Assembly: GCF_003075075.1 (NCBI RefSeq)
Contig: NZ_QCYM01000002.1
Location: 398,954 to 462,953 of the forward strand
DNA: 64,000 bases
Direction of reading: 5' to 3'
Source: Labrenzia sp. 011
GTDB taxonomy: Bacteria; Pseudomonadota; Alphaproteobacteria; Rhizobiales; Stappiaceae
How positions within the stretch are numbered: the first letter of the stretch is position 1; each line of letters begins with the position of its first letter. Made by a program: the position numbers and the translations under genes. Of the stretch, positions 44,450 through 52,962 are shown in pieces. The notes under the pieces are model-generated. The model saw only the letters and a program-made list of their open reading frames with translations, was not told the origin of the DNA and made no database searches.

Positions 44450-45133
44450 TTGCCCCATCGGCGCTCCGCTTTGCAACCCGGCCCGGCCACGTCGCGTGGC
44501 GCGACCCGCGAGCAGGTGGATGCGGCGGTGCGCACGGGCCTGCTGACCGGGCGTTTCATTCCGGGAAAATCCGTGACGATCCGGGGGCTTGCGGCGGAGC
44601 TGGGGGTCAGTCCCATGCCGGTGCGCGAGGTCCTGCAGCGACTGGCGGCGGAAAACGCGCTGGAAGTCAAATCCAACGGCCGCATCCAGGTGCCGGACAT
44701 GACGCCGACGCGCTTCGACGAGGTACTCAAGGCCCGGCTGCTCCTGGAGCCGGAACTGGCGGAACTGGCGCTGCCGAATCTCGCCGCCGGCGACGCGGGC
44801 CGGCTGCAGACCATCGATGACGACATCGACCGCTGCCTCGTCGACGGCGACGCGGAGGCCTATCTGCGGCTGAACCATGCCTTTCATTTCAGCATCTACC
44901 GGGCATCCGGATCGCGGGTCCTGCTGCCGCTGATCGACAGTCTGTGGCTGCAATTCGCCCCCTTCATGCGCACGGTCTACGGCCGGGTGGGCACGGCCAG
45001 TCTGGTGGACCGGCACAAGGAAGCCATCCGGGCGATCGAGCTGGGTGACAAGGACGCCTTGCACGCGGCCATCGCAGCGGATATCCGCGACGGCATGGGG
45101 CTTCTGGGCAAGGAAATTCTCGCGGGCGCATGA
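44450..45133 (+). CDS. GntR-family regulator with FCD domain
   Basis: A 227-residue regulator. The winged helix covers about 18-80 (VTIRGLAAELGVSPMPVREVLQRLAAENALEV). The C-terminal FCD helical domain contains the likely metal/ligand histidines in LRLNHAFHFSIYRAS and RHKEAIRAIELGDKDAL. It sits between two GS-like ligase genes, one divergent and one downstream, with GTGATCAC palindromes on both sides, so it probably represses both in response to a polyamine or glutamylated intermediate. The start is TTG 44450 with GAGG about nine bases upstream. Confidence 0.88.
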   Translation: MPHRRSALQPGPATSRGATREQVDAAVRTGLLTGRFIPGKSVTIRGLAAELGVSPMPVREVLQRLAAENALEVKSNGRIQVPDMTPTRFDEVLKARLLLEPELAELALPNLAAGDAGRLQTIDDDIDRCLVDGDAEAYLRLNHAFHFSIYRASGSRVLLPLIDSLWLQFAPFMRTVYGRVGTASLVDRHKEAIRAIELGDKDALHAAIAADIRDGMGLLGKEILAGA

Positions 45134-45162
45134 GCCTGTTGATCCCTTCCCCGTCCCGTGTC

Positions 45163-45180
45163 ATTTTGTGATCACAAAAT
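45163..45180. promoter_or_regulatory. GntR operator-like palindrome 2
   Basis: ATTTTGTGATCACAAAAT is a perfect 18-base palindrome, 96 bases before the second ligase gene. It shares the TGTGATCAC core with the site at 44373. Confidence 0.7.
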
Positions 45181-45275
45181 CCTGCGACCAGGACAGGCAC
45201 CGGACACAGGATTGGCGAGCGGCTATATGCCGGGAGCCCGATTTCCTTCCCGGTGCCAAACAGATGGAGCCTCCC

Positions 45276-46682
45276 GTGACTGCTGACACGCCTGCCAGTG
45301 AACCCCAGAACCCGACGGACAGCCTGCGCGGTGTCCCCGATGTCGACGCGGCGCGGGACTGGCTGAACGCGCGCAATATCCAGGACATCGAGTGCATCGT
45401 TCCCGATATCGCCGGCGTCGCCCGCGGCAAGATGATGCCGACCGGCAAGTTCTTTTCCGGACCGGTGATGACCATGCCCGCGTCGATCTTCGCCCAGACG
45501 ATTTCCGGCGACTATCCGGAAGACGACGAGCGCTTCAAGCACAACCCCACGGACGGCGACCTGTACTTCCGGCCGGACTACAGCACCCTGACCACGGTTC
45601 CCTGGGAAACCGACCCCACGGCCCAGCTGATCCACGACGCCTACACGCGCGAGGGCGCACCACTGGAAACCGCGCCGCGCAACGTCCTCAAGCGGGTCCT
45701 GAAACTCTATGAGGACAAGGGCTGGGATCCGATCATCGCCCCGGAGATCGAGTTCTACCTGGTGCGGCCCAACACCGACCCGGACTATCCGCTAGAGCCG
45801 CCAACGGGCCGCTCCGGGCGCCCGGAGGTGGGCCGCCAGTCCTATTCCATCTCCGCGCTGAACGAATTCGACGATCTGATCGACGACATCTACGACCTGT
45901 CCGACAAGCAGGGCCTGGAAATCGACACCATGATCCACGAGGAAGGCGCGGCGCAGATGGAGATCAACCTGCGCCACGGCAATCCGCTCGCCCTGGCCGA
46001 CCAGGTGTTCCTGTTCAAGCGCACCATCCGCGAAGCGGCGCTCCGGCACGAGATGTATGCCACCTTCATGTCCAAGCCGATGACCAACCAGCCCGGCTCG
46101 GCCATGCACATCCACCAGTCGGTGGTGGACAGGGAAACCGGGCAGAACATCTTTTCCGGCGAGAATGGCGAGGAAACTCCCGCCTTTCTCTCCTTCATCG
46201 CCGGGCACCAGAAGTTTCTGCCCAAGGCGACCTGCATCATGGCGCCTTTCGTCAATTCCTACAGGCGGTTCTCGAAAACCTCGACCTCCCCGGTCAATGT
46301 CTACTGGGGCTACGACAACCGCACCGTGGGCCTGCGCGTACCCTATTCCAATCCGCAGGCGCGGCGGCTGGAAAACCGCATTCCCGGCTCCGACGCCAAT
46401 CCCTATCTGGCCATCGCAGCAAGCCTTGCCTGCGGCTATCTGGGCATCGTCAACGGCCTGAAGCCGGATGCGCCGAAGGCGGACGACTGCACCGACAGGG
46501 CCCGGTCCCTGCCGCGCGGCCTGCCCGAAGCGCTGGGAAAATTCGAAACGTCCGACGAGATGATCGAGGTGTTCGGCGAACAGTTCGTCGCCACCTACCG
46601 GGCGATCAAATACGAGGAATTCGAAACCTTCATGTCCGTGATCAGCCCCTGGGAGCGGGAGTATCTCCTGCTCAACGTCTGA
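45276..46682 (+). CDS. Glutamine synthetase family protein (second ligase)
   Basis: A 468-residue GS-superfamily enzyme with IIAPEIEFYLV (catalytic metal strand), AAQMEINLRHGNPLALADQ, PGSAMHIHQSVVD and PGSDANPYLAIAASLACGY. It is unlike the 42896 protein over most of its length, so the two may act on different amines. The start is GTG 45276, served by GGAG six bases upstream; ATG 45264 lacks a site, and the long upstream frame runs through the gntR end. The aminotransferase gene follows 30 bases downstream, likely the same operon. Confidence 0.85.
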   Translation: MTADTPASEPQNPTDSLRGVPDVDAARDWLNARNIQDIECIVPDIAGVARGKMMPTGKFFSGPVMTMPASIFAQTISGDYPEDDERFKHNPTDGDLYFRPDYSTLTTVPWETDPTAQLIHDAYTREGAPLETAPRNVLKRVLKLYEDKGWDPIIAPEIEFYLVRPNTDPDYPLEPPTGRSGRPEVGRQSYSISALNEFDDLIDDIYDLSDKQGLEIDTMIHEEGAAQMEINLRHGNPLALADQVFLFKRTIREAALRHEMYATFMSKPMTNQPGSAMHIHQSVVDRETGQNIFSGENGEETPAFLSFIAGHQKFLPKATCIMAPFVNSYRRFSKTSTSPVNVYWGYDNRTVGLRVPYSNPQARRLENRIPGSDANPYLAIAASLACGYLGIVNGLKPDAPKADDCTDRARSLPRGLPEALGKFETSDEMIEVFGEQFVATYRAIKYEEFETFMSVISPWEREYLLLNV

Positions 46683-46712
46683 TCCCGTCCACCTCAATCC
46701 GGAGCTTCCGCC

Positions 46713-48107
46713 ATGACGGCCCATTCCAACGTCTATCCGACCAAGGCCCTGCAGGACCTCGACGCCGCCCACCACTGGCATCCGTTTTCCGACATGAAGT
46801 CGCTGAACGCGGAGGGCACGCGGGTGATCACCAGCGCCGACGGCGTGTGGCTGCGCGATTCGGAAGGCAAGAAGATCCTCGACGGCATGGCGGGCCTGTG
46901 GTGCGTGCAGGTGGGCCACGGGCGCACCGAGATCGCCGACGCGGTGCACAGGCAGATGGTCGAGCTGTCCTATTACAACACCTTCTTCAAGACGACCCAT
47001 CCGCCCGCCGTCGCCCTGTCCGAAAGGCTCGCGAAGCTGGCGCCCGATCACATCAACCGGGTGTTCTACTGTTCTTCCGGGTCCGAGGCCAATGACACCG
47101 TGTTCCGCATGGTGCGCACCTATTGGGACAAGCTCGGCAAGCCGGACAAGAAGGTGATCATCGGCCGCTGGAACGGCTATCACGGCTCCACCCTGGCCGG
47201 GGCCAGCCTGGGCGGCATGAAGGGCATGCACCAGCAGGGCGACCTGCCCGTTCCCGGCGTGCATCACATCGACCAGCCCTACTGGTTCGGCGAAGGCCAT
47301 GACATGAGCCCCCAGGACTTCGGCATCGCCGCCGCGCGCAAGCTGGAACAGGCCATCGACGAACTCGGCGAGGACAAGGTCGCCGCCTTCATCGCCGAAC
47401 CGATCCAGGGCGCGGGCGGCGTGATCATCCCGCCGGACAGCTACTGGCCGGAAGTGCGCCGTATCCTCAAGGAGCGCGATATCCTGTTCGTCTCCGACGA
47501 GGTGATCTGCGGCTTCGGCCGCATGGGCGAATGGTTCGGCTCCTCCTATTACGGCATGGAGCCCGACCTGATGCCCATCGCCAAGGGCCTGACCTCCGGC
47601 TACCTGCCCATGGGCGGCGTCCTGGTCTCCGACCGGATCGCCGAGGGGCTGATGCTGGCCGGAGAGGATTTCAACCACGGCTACACCTATTCCGGCCATC
47701 CGGCCTGCGCGGCGGCGGCCCTCGCCAATCTGGACATCATCGAGCGGGAAGGTCTCGTGGGGCGGGTGAAAACCGACATCGGCCCCTATCTGCAGGAGCG
47801 CTGGCGCAAGCTCGCCGGCCATCCGCTGGTCGGCGAGGCCCGCATGACCGGCCTCATGGGCGCGCTGGAACTGGTACCGGACAAGACCAGCCCCTACAAG
47901 CCGTTCCGCGACCCGGGCAACGCCGGCACCATCTGCCGGGACATCTCCTTCGAAAACGGCATGGTGATGCGCGCGGTGCGCGACAGCATGATCATCTCCC
48001 CGCCACTGGTGCTCACCCACGAAGAGGCGGATCTCCTCGTGAAGACCGTCGAGAAGACCCTGGACGATACGTTCCAGATCCTGAAGCGGGATGGCCTGCT
48101 GGGGTGA
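46713..48107 (+). CDS. spuC: Class III aminotransferase, putrescine/spermidine type (SpuC-like)
   Basis: A 464-residue PLP enzyme with the class III pattern. AHHWHPFSDMKSLNAEGTRVI opens the protein. CSSGSEANDTVFRMVRTYW, YHGSTLAGASLGG and LFVSDEVICGFGRMGEWFG follow, and the PLP lysine is K291 in AKGLTSGYLPMGG. SpuC transfers the amine of putrescine or spermidine to pyruvate. It lies in the same block as polyamine uptake and glutamylation, giving two routes for amine breakdown. ATG 46713. The end is 242 bases before mbfA. Confidence 0.88.
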   Translation: MTAHSNVYPTKALQDLDAAHHWHPFSDMKSLNAEGTRVITSADGVWLRDSEGKKILDGMAGLWCVQVGHGRTEIADAVHRQMVELSYYNTFFKTTHPPAVALSERLAKLAPDHINRVFYCSSGSEANDTVFRMVRTYWDKLGKPDKKVIIGRWNGYHGSTLAGASLGGMKGMHQQGDLPVPGVHHIDQPYWFGEGHDMSPQDFGIAAARKLEQAIDELGEDKVAAFIAEPIQGAGGVIIPPDSYWPEVRRILKERDILFVSDEVICGFGRMGEWFGSSYYGMEPDLMPIAKGLTSGYLPMGGVLVSDRIAEGLMLAGEDFNHGYTYSGHPACAAAALANLDIIEREGLVGRVKTDIGPYLQERWRKLAGHPLVGEARMTGLMGALELVPDKTSPYKPFRDPGNAGTICRDISFENGMVMRAVRDSMIISPPLVLTHEEADLLVKTVEKTLDDTFQILKRDGLLG

Positions 48108-48349
48108 TGGCAGGGGGCTGACGGCGGCGTCGGGGCCGGCAACGGCATCGGCGACGAGCAGAGCCACAACCGGGGGGCGGATCCGGCCGGGCATGACCTG
48201 TGTCAATGTGCATGCTGCAGGGGTCGCGGATTGTTGCCATTCTTGACCGGGATCCCCCGAACGGTACTGACCGGACCGCAGAGGGGGGGCCGGACCACGG
48301 CAACGCGCCGGCGGCAAATCGGGACGGAAGCAGCAACAGGAGAGCTTGC

Positions 48350-49333
48350 ATGTTCGGACGGGTTTTCGGATTGGGAAAACGGGATTTCGCGACCCTTTCC
48401 GAGCAGGAGATCCTCGCGCTGGCGATTTCCTCCGAGGAAGACGACGCACGTATCTACACCGCCTATGCCGAAGGGCTGCGCGAGCAGTATCCGCATTCCG
48501 CCAAGGTCTTCGAGGAGATGGCCAGGGAGGAAAACACCCACCGTCAGCGCCTCATCGAGCAGCACCGCGCCCGGTTCGGCGAGACGATCCCGCTGATCCG
48601 GCGCGAACATGTGCGCGGCTATTACGAACGCAAGCCCGACTGGCTGGTCCGCCCGCTGGGCCTCGACAAGGTCCGCTCCATGGCCGAGACCATGGAGGAT
48701 CAGGCCTATCGCTTCTATGTCGAGGCCGCCAAACGGACGTCCGACGCGGGCACCCGCAAGCTTCTGGGCGACCTCGCCGCCGCCGAGAAGGTCCACGAGA
48801 GCCTGGCGCAGCGACTCGGCCACGAGCACACGCCCGAGGATGTGCGCGAGGAGGAACGCCAGAGCGAACGCCGCCAGTTCATCCTGACCTATGTGCAGCC
48901 CGGCCTGGCCGGGCTGATGGACGGATCCGTGTCGACGCTGGCACCGATCTTCGCCGCTGCCTTCGCCACCCAGGACACCTGGCAGACCTTTCTGGTCGGC
49001 CTGTCGGCCTCGGTCGGCGCAGGCATCTCGATGGGCTTCACCGAAGCGGCCCATGACGATGGCGTCCTGTCGGGCCGCGGCTCGCCGCTCAAGCGCGGCC
49101 TTGCCTCCGGCATCATGACCGCCATCGGCGGTCTCGGCCACGCCCTGCCCTACCTGATCCCGCAATTCTGGACCGCCACGACGGTGGCCGCCATGGTGGT
49201 CTTCGTGGAACTGTGGGCGATTGCCTGGATCCAGAACCGCTTCATGGAAACCCCCTTCCTGCGCGCTGCCTTCCAGGTCGTCCTCGGCGGCTCCCTGGTC
49301 TTCGCCGCCGGCGTTCTGATCGGGAACGCCTGA
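48350..49333 (+). CDS. mbfA: Membrane-bound ferritin MbfA (rubrerythrin-VIT1 fusion)
   Basis: A 327-residue protein. Residues 15-165 form a ferritin-like four-helix domain with iron ligands in SSEEDDARIY, EEMAREENTH and AAAEKVHESL. Residues 180-327 form a CCC1/VIT1-like membrane domain (GLMDGSVSTLAPIFAAAFATQ, GLSASVGAGISMGFTEAA). MbfA exports iron and protects from peroxide in rhizobia and Brucella, where Irr represses it. I see no Irr box upstream here. ATG 48350 has AGGAGA at good spacing. The last 160 bases recur at 55135-55291. Confidence 0.93.
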   Translation: MFGRVFGLGKRDFATLSEQEILALAISSEEDDARIYTAYAEGLREQYPHSAKVFEEMAREENTHRQRLIEQHRARFGETIPLIRREHVRGYYERKPDWLVRPLGLDKVRSMAETMEDQAYRFYVEAAKRTSDAGTRKLLGDLAAAEKVHESLAQRLGHEHTPEDVREEERQSERRQFILTYVQPGLAGLMDGSVSTLAPIFAAAFATQDTWQTFLVGLSASVGAGISMGFTEAAHDDGVLSGRGSPLKRGLASGIMTAIGGLGHALPYLIPQFWTATTVAAMVVFVELWAIAWIQNRFMETPFLRAAFQVVLGGSLVFAAGVLIGNA

Positions 49334-49334
49334 G
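49174..49334 (+). repeat. Left copy of the mbfA 3'-end direct repeat
   Basis: This segment is nearly identical to 55135-55291, in the same orientation. The right copy lacks three bases near FMETP and one base before the stop. The pair frames a 5.8 kb set of transport genes. Confidence 0.85.
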
Positions 49335-49923
49335 CGGGGCGACCTGCTTCCCGATTGTCCGGATTTACAAGTTAACTCTTCTCTTCACGGTCCGGCCTGT
49401 GCCTGGCGCGATATATCGCTACCTGACGCGACGGCCCTGTTGCCATTTGGGCATAGCGTTTGACGTGAGTTCGATCCCGTCAGCGCTGCCCCTCCTCAAG
49501 GGACGGCGGGACTTTTCACTCCAGCTCGCAATGGCATTCACACCTCCCTCGTGAACCGCTTCTTTTTCGATGACAATCCGGGCATCAGGACAAACAGCGT
49601 CAAAATACAGATATTTTATAATATAAAATAATTAACATGGGCAAATAGCACTCTGCACAGCAGGGCAACATTTGGTGTTATGTCATTGAACATTACGCAC
49701 TTATTTTGAGCAAACCCGCAGGATTGAGTGATTTTGAGCACCCTACGCATTTAACATGAAGAAATAATCTGAATACTCATACTGGCATTATGAAATTACG
49801 AGACGCGATGTCAGGACTAAAGCGAAGAACCAACACGGCCAAGAGCATTGCCCTCCCCGCAACTGCCAGCCGCTTCCGTCGGTTTCAAGCCCCTCATCCG
49901 TTGGAACACACACGGAGATAGAC
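49335..49923. promoter_or_regulatory. AT-rich leader of the island with inverted and direct repeats
   Basis: No gene in 589 bases. TATTTTAT-AAT-ATAAAATA is a perfect inverted repeat at 49612-49630. Around 49690-49760 TTTTGAGCA occurs twice and TACGCA twice, in the order TACGCA, TTTTGAGCA, TTTTGAGCA, TACGCA. This zone is much lower in GC than mbfA and likely holds the promoter and regulator sites of the ABC operon. Confidence 0.5.
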
Positions 49924-50916
49924 ATGCAGATCCAGCGTAAAAAATTCAAACTTTCTGCACTTCTGGGCGTCAGTGCGGCGCTGCTTGCCTTCAGTCAACC
50001 ATCAATGGCCGATGATCTGAGCCTGCGGCTGAATTGGAAGATGAAGGGTGAATTCACGCCTTTTGTCGTCGGTTCCGACAAAGGGATGTTCTCTAGAAAT
50101 GGAACAACCGTTTCGGTCGAGGAAGGCAGCGGTGCAACGCTTGCCCTGCAGTCGGTAGCGACCGGCGAAGACGACTTCGCATATGTTCCATCTGTCCAAT
50201 TGATCCAGGCCGTCAACAACGGGATGCCGGTCAAGGCTATCGCCACCGTGTCGAAGGTCGACTCCATGGGCATGGTTGCACGCCCCGGTATCTCGCTCCA
50301 GTCCCCGAAGGACCTCGAAGGCAAGACCGTGGAAATTGCGTCAGCCTCTACTTTCAACAACATCTGGGAAGCCTTTGCTGCGACCAATGACATCGATGTC
50401 AGCAAGGTTGAAGTCGTCAGCGTCAACCCCGGCGCCCGGTTCAATCTGCTCCTGAGCGGACAGGTCGATATCCTGGCTGACATCTTCCTGACCAACGAAC
50501 TTCCGGTACTGAAATCGAAAGCCGGCGAAGATTTGAATTCGATCGCGGTCGGTGACTACGGCTTCCGGATCATCGGATATACCCTGGTCACATCGACCGA
50601 CATGATCGAGAACCAACCGGAACAGGTCAGCGCCTTTCTGGCTGGTGCGAAGGAAGCGTTCCAGTTCACTCTCGACAACCCTGACGAAGCCATAAGCATC
50701 GCAACCAGCGCTTATCCGGACGTTCTTCAACCGGAAGCAACAAAAGGACAGGTTGAGGCGCTTGTCGGCTTTCTGAACATGGGTGAACCCTCCACACTCT
50801 TTGAAGGCAGCATTGAGGGATGGCAGGCGACACTTGACGCACTCGAAAGCGCGGGGGTGATCGACACGAAGAAAGAAGCTTCCGCCTACTTCACCAATGA
50901 GTTCCTCGACAAATGA
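49924..50916 (+). CDS. ABC transporter substrate-binding protein (SsuA/TauA/THI5-like)
   Basis: A 330-residue periplasmic protein with signal peptide (FKLSALLGVSAALLAFSQPSMA). The mature start DDLSLRLNWKMKGEFTPFVVGSDKGMFSRNGTTVSVEEGSGATLALQSVATGEDDFAYVPS in outline is typical of the NMT1/THI5-like domain that binds alkanesulfonates, taurine or pyrimidines. The substrate cannot be set from sequence. ATG 49924 has GGAGAT upstream. It overlaps the RidA gene by four bases. Confidence 0.87.
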   Translation: MQIQRKKFKLSALLGVSAALLAFSQPSMADDLSLRLNWKMKGEFTPFVVGSDKGMFSRNGTTVSVEEGSGATLALQSVATGEDDFAYVPSVQLIQAVNNGMPVKAIATVSKVDSMGMVARPGISLQSPKDLEGKTVEIASASTFNNIWEAFAATNDIDVSKVEVVSVNPGARFNLLLSGQVDILADIFLTNELPVLKSKAGEDLNSIAVGDYGFRIIGYTLVTSTDMIENQPEQVSAFLAGAKEAFQFTLDNPDEAISIATSAYPDVLQPEATKGQVEALVGFLNMGEPSTLFEGSIEGWQATLDALESAGVIDTKKEASAYFTNEFLDK

Positions 50917-51311
50917 GCGGGATCAAGCGCACTTTTGCGATTGACGGCGTACCCACGGCAACTGGTCCGTGGGCGCGTACCGTCGAGTGGAACGGCATGA
51001 TTTTCATTTCCGGCATCCGCGGGATCGAGACGGAAACCGGCCTTCCCGCCGAAACGGTCGAGAAACGGATTGAGCTCATCTTCGAACAGCTCGGTCTGAT
51101 ACTTGCCCACCATGGCAGCGACGCCATGTCGGTACTCTCATCAACTGTATTCGTCACCGACATGGCCAGGCTGCGCCCCGTAATCAACGAGGCGTATGAA
51201 GCGTTCTTCGGACCTGAATGGCCCACGCGCTCCATTGTGGAAGTCTCGGGCCTCAATCAACAAGATGACATGGAAATAGAATTTGTCGCCGTCAGGAGCA
51301 AACAGTCTTGA
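50913..51311 (+). CDS. RidA/YjgF family protein
   Basis: A 132-residue RidA-like protein. GPWARTVEWNGMIFISGIRGIE gives the N-terminal strands; R106 in PTRSIVEVSGL fits the arginine that holds the substrate carboxylate in active RidA, and MEIEFVAV closes the fold. RidA proteins hydrolyse reactive enamines and imines from amine metabolism. Here the gene is wedged between the binding protein (ATGA overlap) and the permease (TTGA overlap), so it is translated with them. This suggests that the imported compound or a product is an amine that gives an imine. Confidence 0.88.
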   Translation: MSGIKRTFAIDGVPTATGPWARTVEWNGMIFISGIRGIETETGLPAETVEKRIELIFEQLGLILAHHGSDAMSVLSSTVFVTDMARLRPVINEAYEAFFGPEWPTRSIVEVSGLNQQDDMEIEFVAVRSKQS

Positions 51312-52090
51312 TTCCCCCCAGCATTTACAAGGTGCTCCCACCTATTTTCGCGTTTCTCGCGCTCATTGGCTTTTGGGAATTCGGCGTCGACTATTTCGAT
51401 GTACCACAATACGTCCTGCCAGCTCCCAGTGCCATCGGCGCTGCAATTGCCGATCATTGGCAATCCCTGCTGCGACATAGCGGCGTCACTCTTGTGGAAG
51501 CCGTTCTCGGGTTTCTCCTGGGGATCGCCGTAGGCCTTCCTCTTGCGATTCTGATTTCCTGCTCACCCTGGCTTGAAAGAACGATATACCCCCTTCTTGT
51601 TGCCAGCCAGTCCATACCGAAGGTGGCACTCGCTCCAATCTTTGTCGTTTGGTTCGGCTTCGGACTGCTGCCGAAAGTCCTGATCGCGTTCTCGATTGCC
51701 TTTTTCCCGGTGGTCGTAAACACGGTGGTGGGTTTATCTCGAACGCCTCCCGACATGATCCGCCTGATGCAATCCCTGGGAAGCACTTCTGTCGAGACCT
51801 TTTTGCGGGTGCGCATCCCCATGGCAACGCCCTACATATTTGCCGGCATCAAGATTTCTTCGGCCTTTGCAGTGGTTGGAGCAATCGTGGGAGAGTTCAT
51901 CGCTGCCACGAGCGGGCTTGGCTATCTGCAGCTCATTGCCAACAACAACCTTGAAATTCCGCTCCTGTTTGCGTGCCTGGTTCTCCTGTCCCTGATCGGG
52001 GCAGTGATCTATTACGCAGTGGTCCTCGTCGAACATCTCATTCTTCCTGCGCCCTTGCGATCCCAAGAAAACGACGAGGCACGCCGATGA
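51308..52090 (+). CDS. ABC transporter permease (SsuC/TauC type)
   Basis: A 260-residue permease with six helices and the EAA loop MQSLGSTSVETFLRVRIPMATP. FWEFGVDYFDVPQYVLPAPSAIGAAI is the family N-terminus. The start is TTG 51308, overlapping the ridA stop (TTGA), and the gene overlaps the ATPase by four bases. Partner of the binding protein at 49924. Confidence 0.9.
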   Translation: MIPPSIYKVLPPIFAFLALIGFWEFGVDYFDVPQYVLPAPSAIGAAIADHWQSLLRHSGVTLVEAVLGFLLGIAVGLPLAILISCSPWLERTIYPLLVASQSIPKVALAPIFVVWFGFGLLPKVLIAFSIAFFPVVVNTVVGLSRTPPDMIRLMQSLGSTSVETFLRVRIPMATPYIFAGIKISSAFAVVGAIVGEFIAATSGLGYLQLIANNNLEIPLLFACLVLLSLIGAVIYYAVVLVEHLILPAPLRSQENDEARR

Positions 52091-52893
52091 GCGAGACCGA
52101 TGAACTTCTTGCCATAGCAGATAACAAAGGCGCTTCGATTTCCATTCGAAACGTCGGAATGGATTTCGCCCGCCGCGGCAGCGTTGTAACTGCCCTGGAA
52201 GATGTCAATCTGGAAATTCCCGCCGGCACCTTCTGTTCAGTGCTGGGGCCCTCCGGCTGTGGCAAGAGCACCTTGCTCTCCCTCGTCGCCGGTCTCGCCA
52301 GCCCTACTCGTGGAACTATCGCGCTTGACGGCAATCCGCTCACAGGACCATTCCACGATGTTGGCATTGTCTTTCAAAGCGACGTGCTTCTTCCCTGGCT
52401 GACGGTCCTGGAGAATGTGGTTCTCCCGGCAAAGGTGAAAAAGCTGAACATGGAACAGGCGCGCACAACAGGCAGGCAGCTTTTGCGCGATGTCGGTTTG
52501 CACGACTTCTGCAATCACTATCCCGGGGAACTTTCCGGCGGAATGCGGCAACGGGCTTCCATCTGCCGCGCGCTTCTGGCCAAACCGTCTGTCCTCCTGA
52601 TGGATGAGCCTTTCGGAGCACTGGATGCCCTGACCCGAGAAAAAATGCAGCAAGACCTGAATCGCATTTGGGCGGAAGATACCAAGACAGTGCTGTTTAT
52701 CACGCACGACATTGAAGAAGCCGTCAGCATGGCAGATCAGGTGATTGTCATGAGCCCCCGACCGGGCAGGGTTTTACGTCGGTATTCGATCGATCTGCCG
52801 CAGCCGCGGACTCCTGCCGTCAGGCGGGATCCTTTTTTCGAGGAAACGGTAGACGATATCCGGAATCTCTTCCACGAAGCCGGGGTCCTGTAG
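52087..52893 (+). CDS. ABC transporter ATPase (SsuB/TauB type)
   Basis: A 268-residue ATPase with GPSGCGKS as Walker A, LSGGMRQRASICRALL as signature, VLLMDEPFGALDALT as Walker B and FITHDIEEAVSMADQVIVMSPRPGRV, all typical of the nitrate/sulfonate/taurine group. ATG 52087 overlaps the permease stop. It completes the transporter. Confidence 0.92.
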   Translation: MSETDELLAIADNKGASISIRNVGMDFARRGSVVTALEDVNLEIPAGTFCSVLGPSGCGKSTLLSLVAGLASPTRGTIALDGNPLTGPFHDVGIVFQSDVLLPWLTVLENVVLPAKVKKLNMEQARTTGRQLLRDVGLHDFCNHYPGELSGGMRQRASICRALLAKPSVLLMDEPFGALDALTREKMQQDLNRIWAEDTKTVLFITHDIEEAVSMADQVIVMSPRPGRVLRRYSIDLPQPRTPAVRRDPFFEETVDDIRNLFHEAGVL

Positions 52894-52962
52894 GAACACG
52901 GAAACTGGCGTCGCTCCAGCACCCCAGGTGCTGGGGTGTCCTCTCTCGCAAGGCCAATAAAA

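Noticed and set aside
48108..48349. Irr box upstream of mbfA, as known in rhizobia and Brucella.
   Set aside because: No TTT-x-GAA-N3-TTC-x-AAA like sequence is present in the 242-base gap.
45792..48449. Minus-strand open frame of 885 codons opposite the second ligase and the aminotransferase.
   Set aside because: Both sense genes have intact family motifs; the antisense frame shows no domain despite its length.
49335..49923. Possible TPP riboswitch before the THI5-like binding protein gene.
   Set aside because: No thi-box like conserved segments are visible; the region is simple AT-rich DNA with short repeats.
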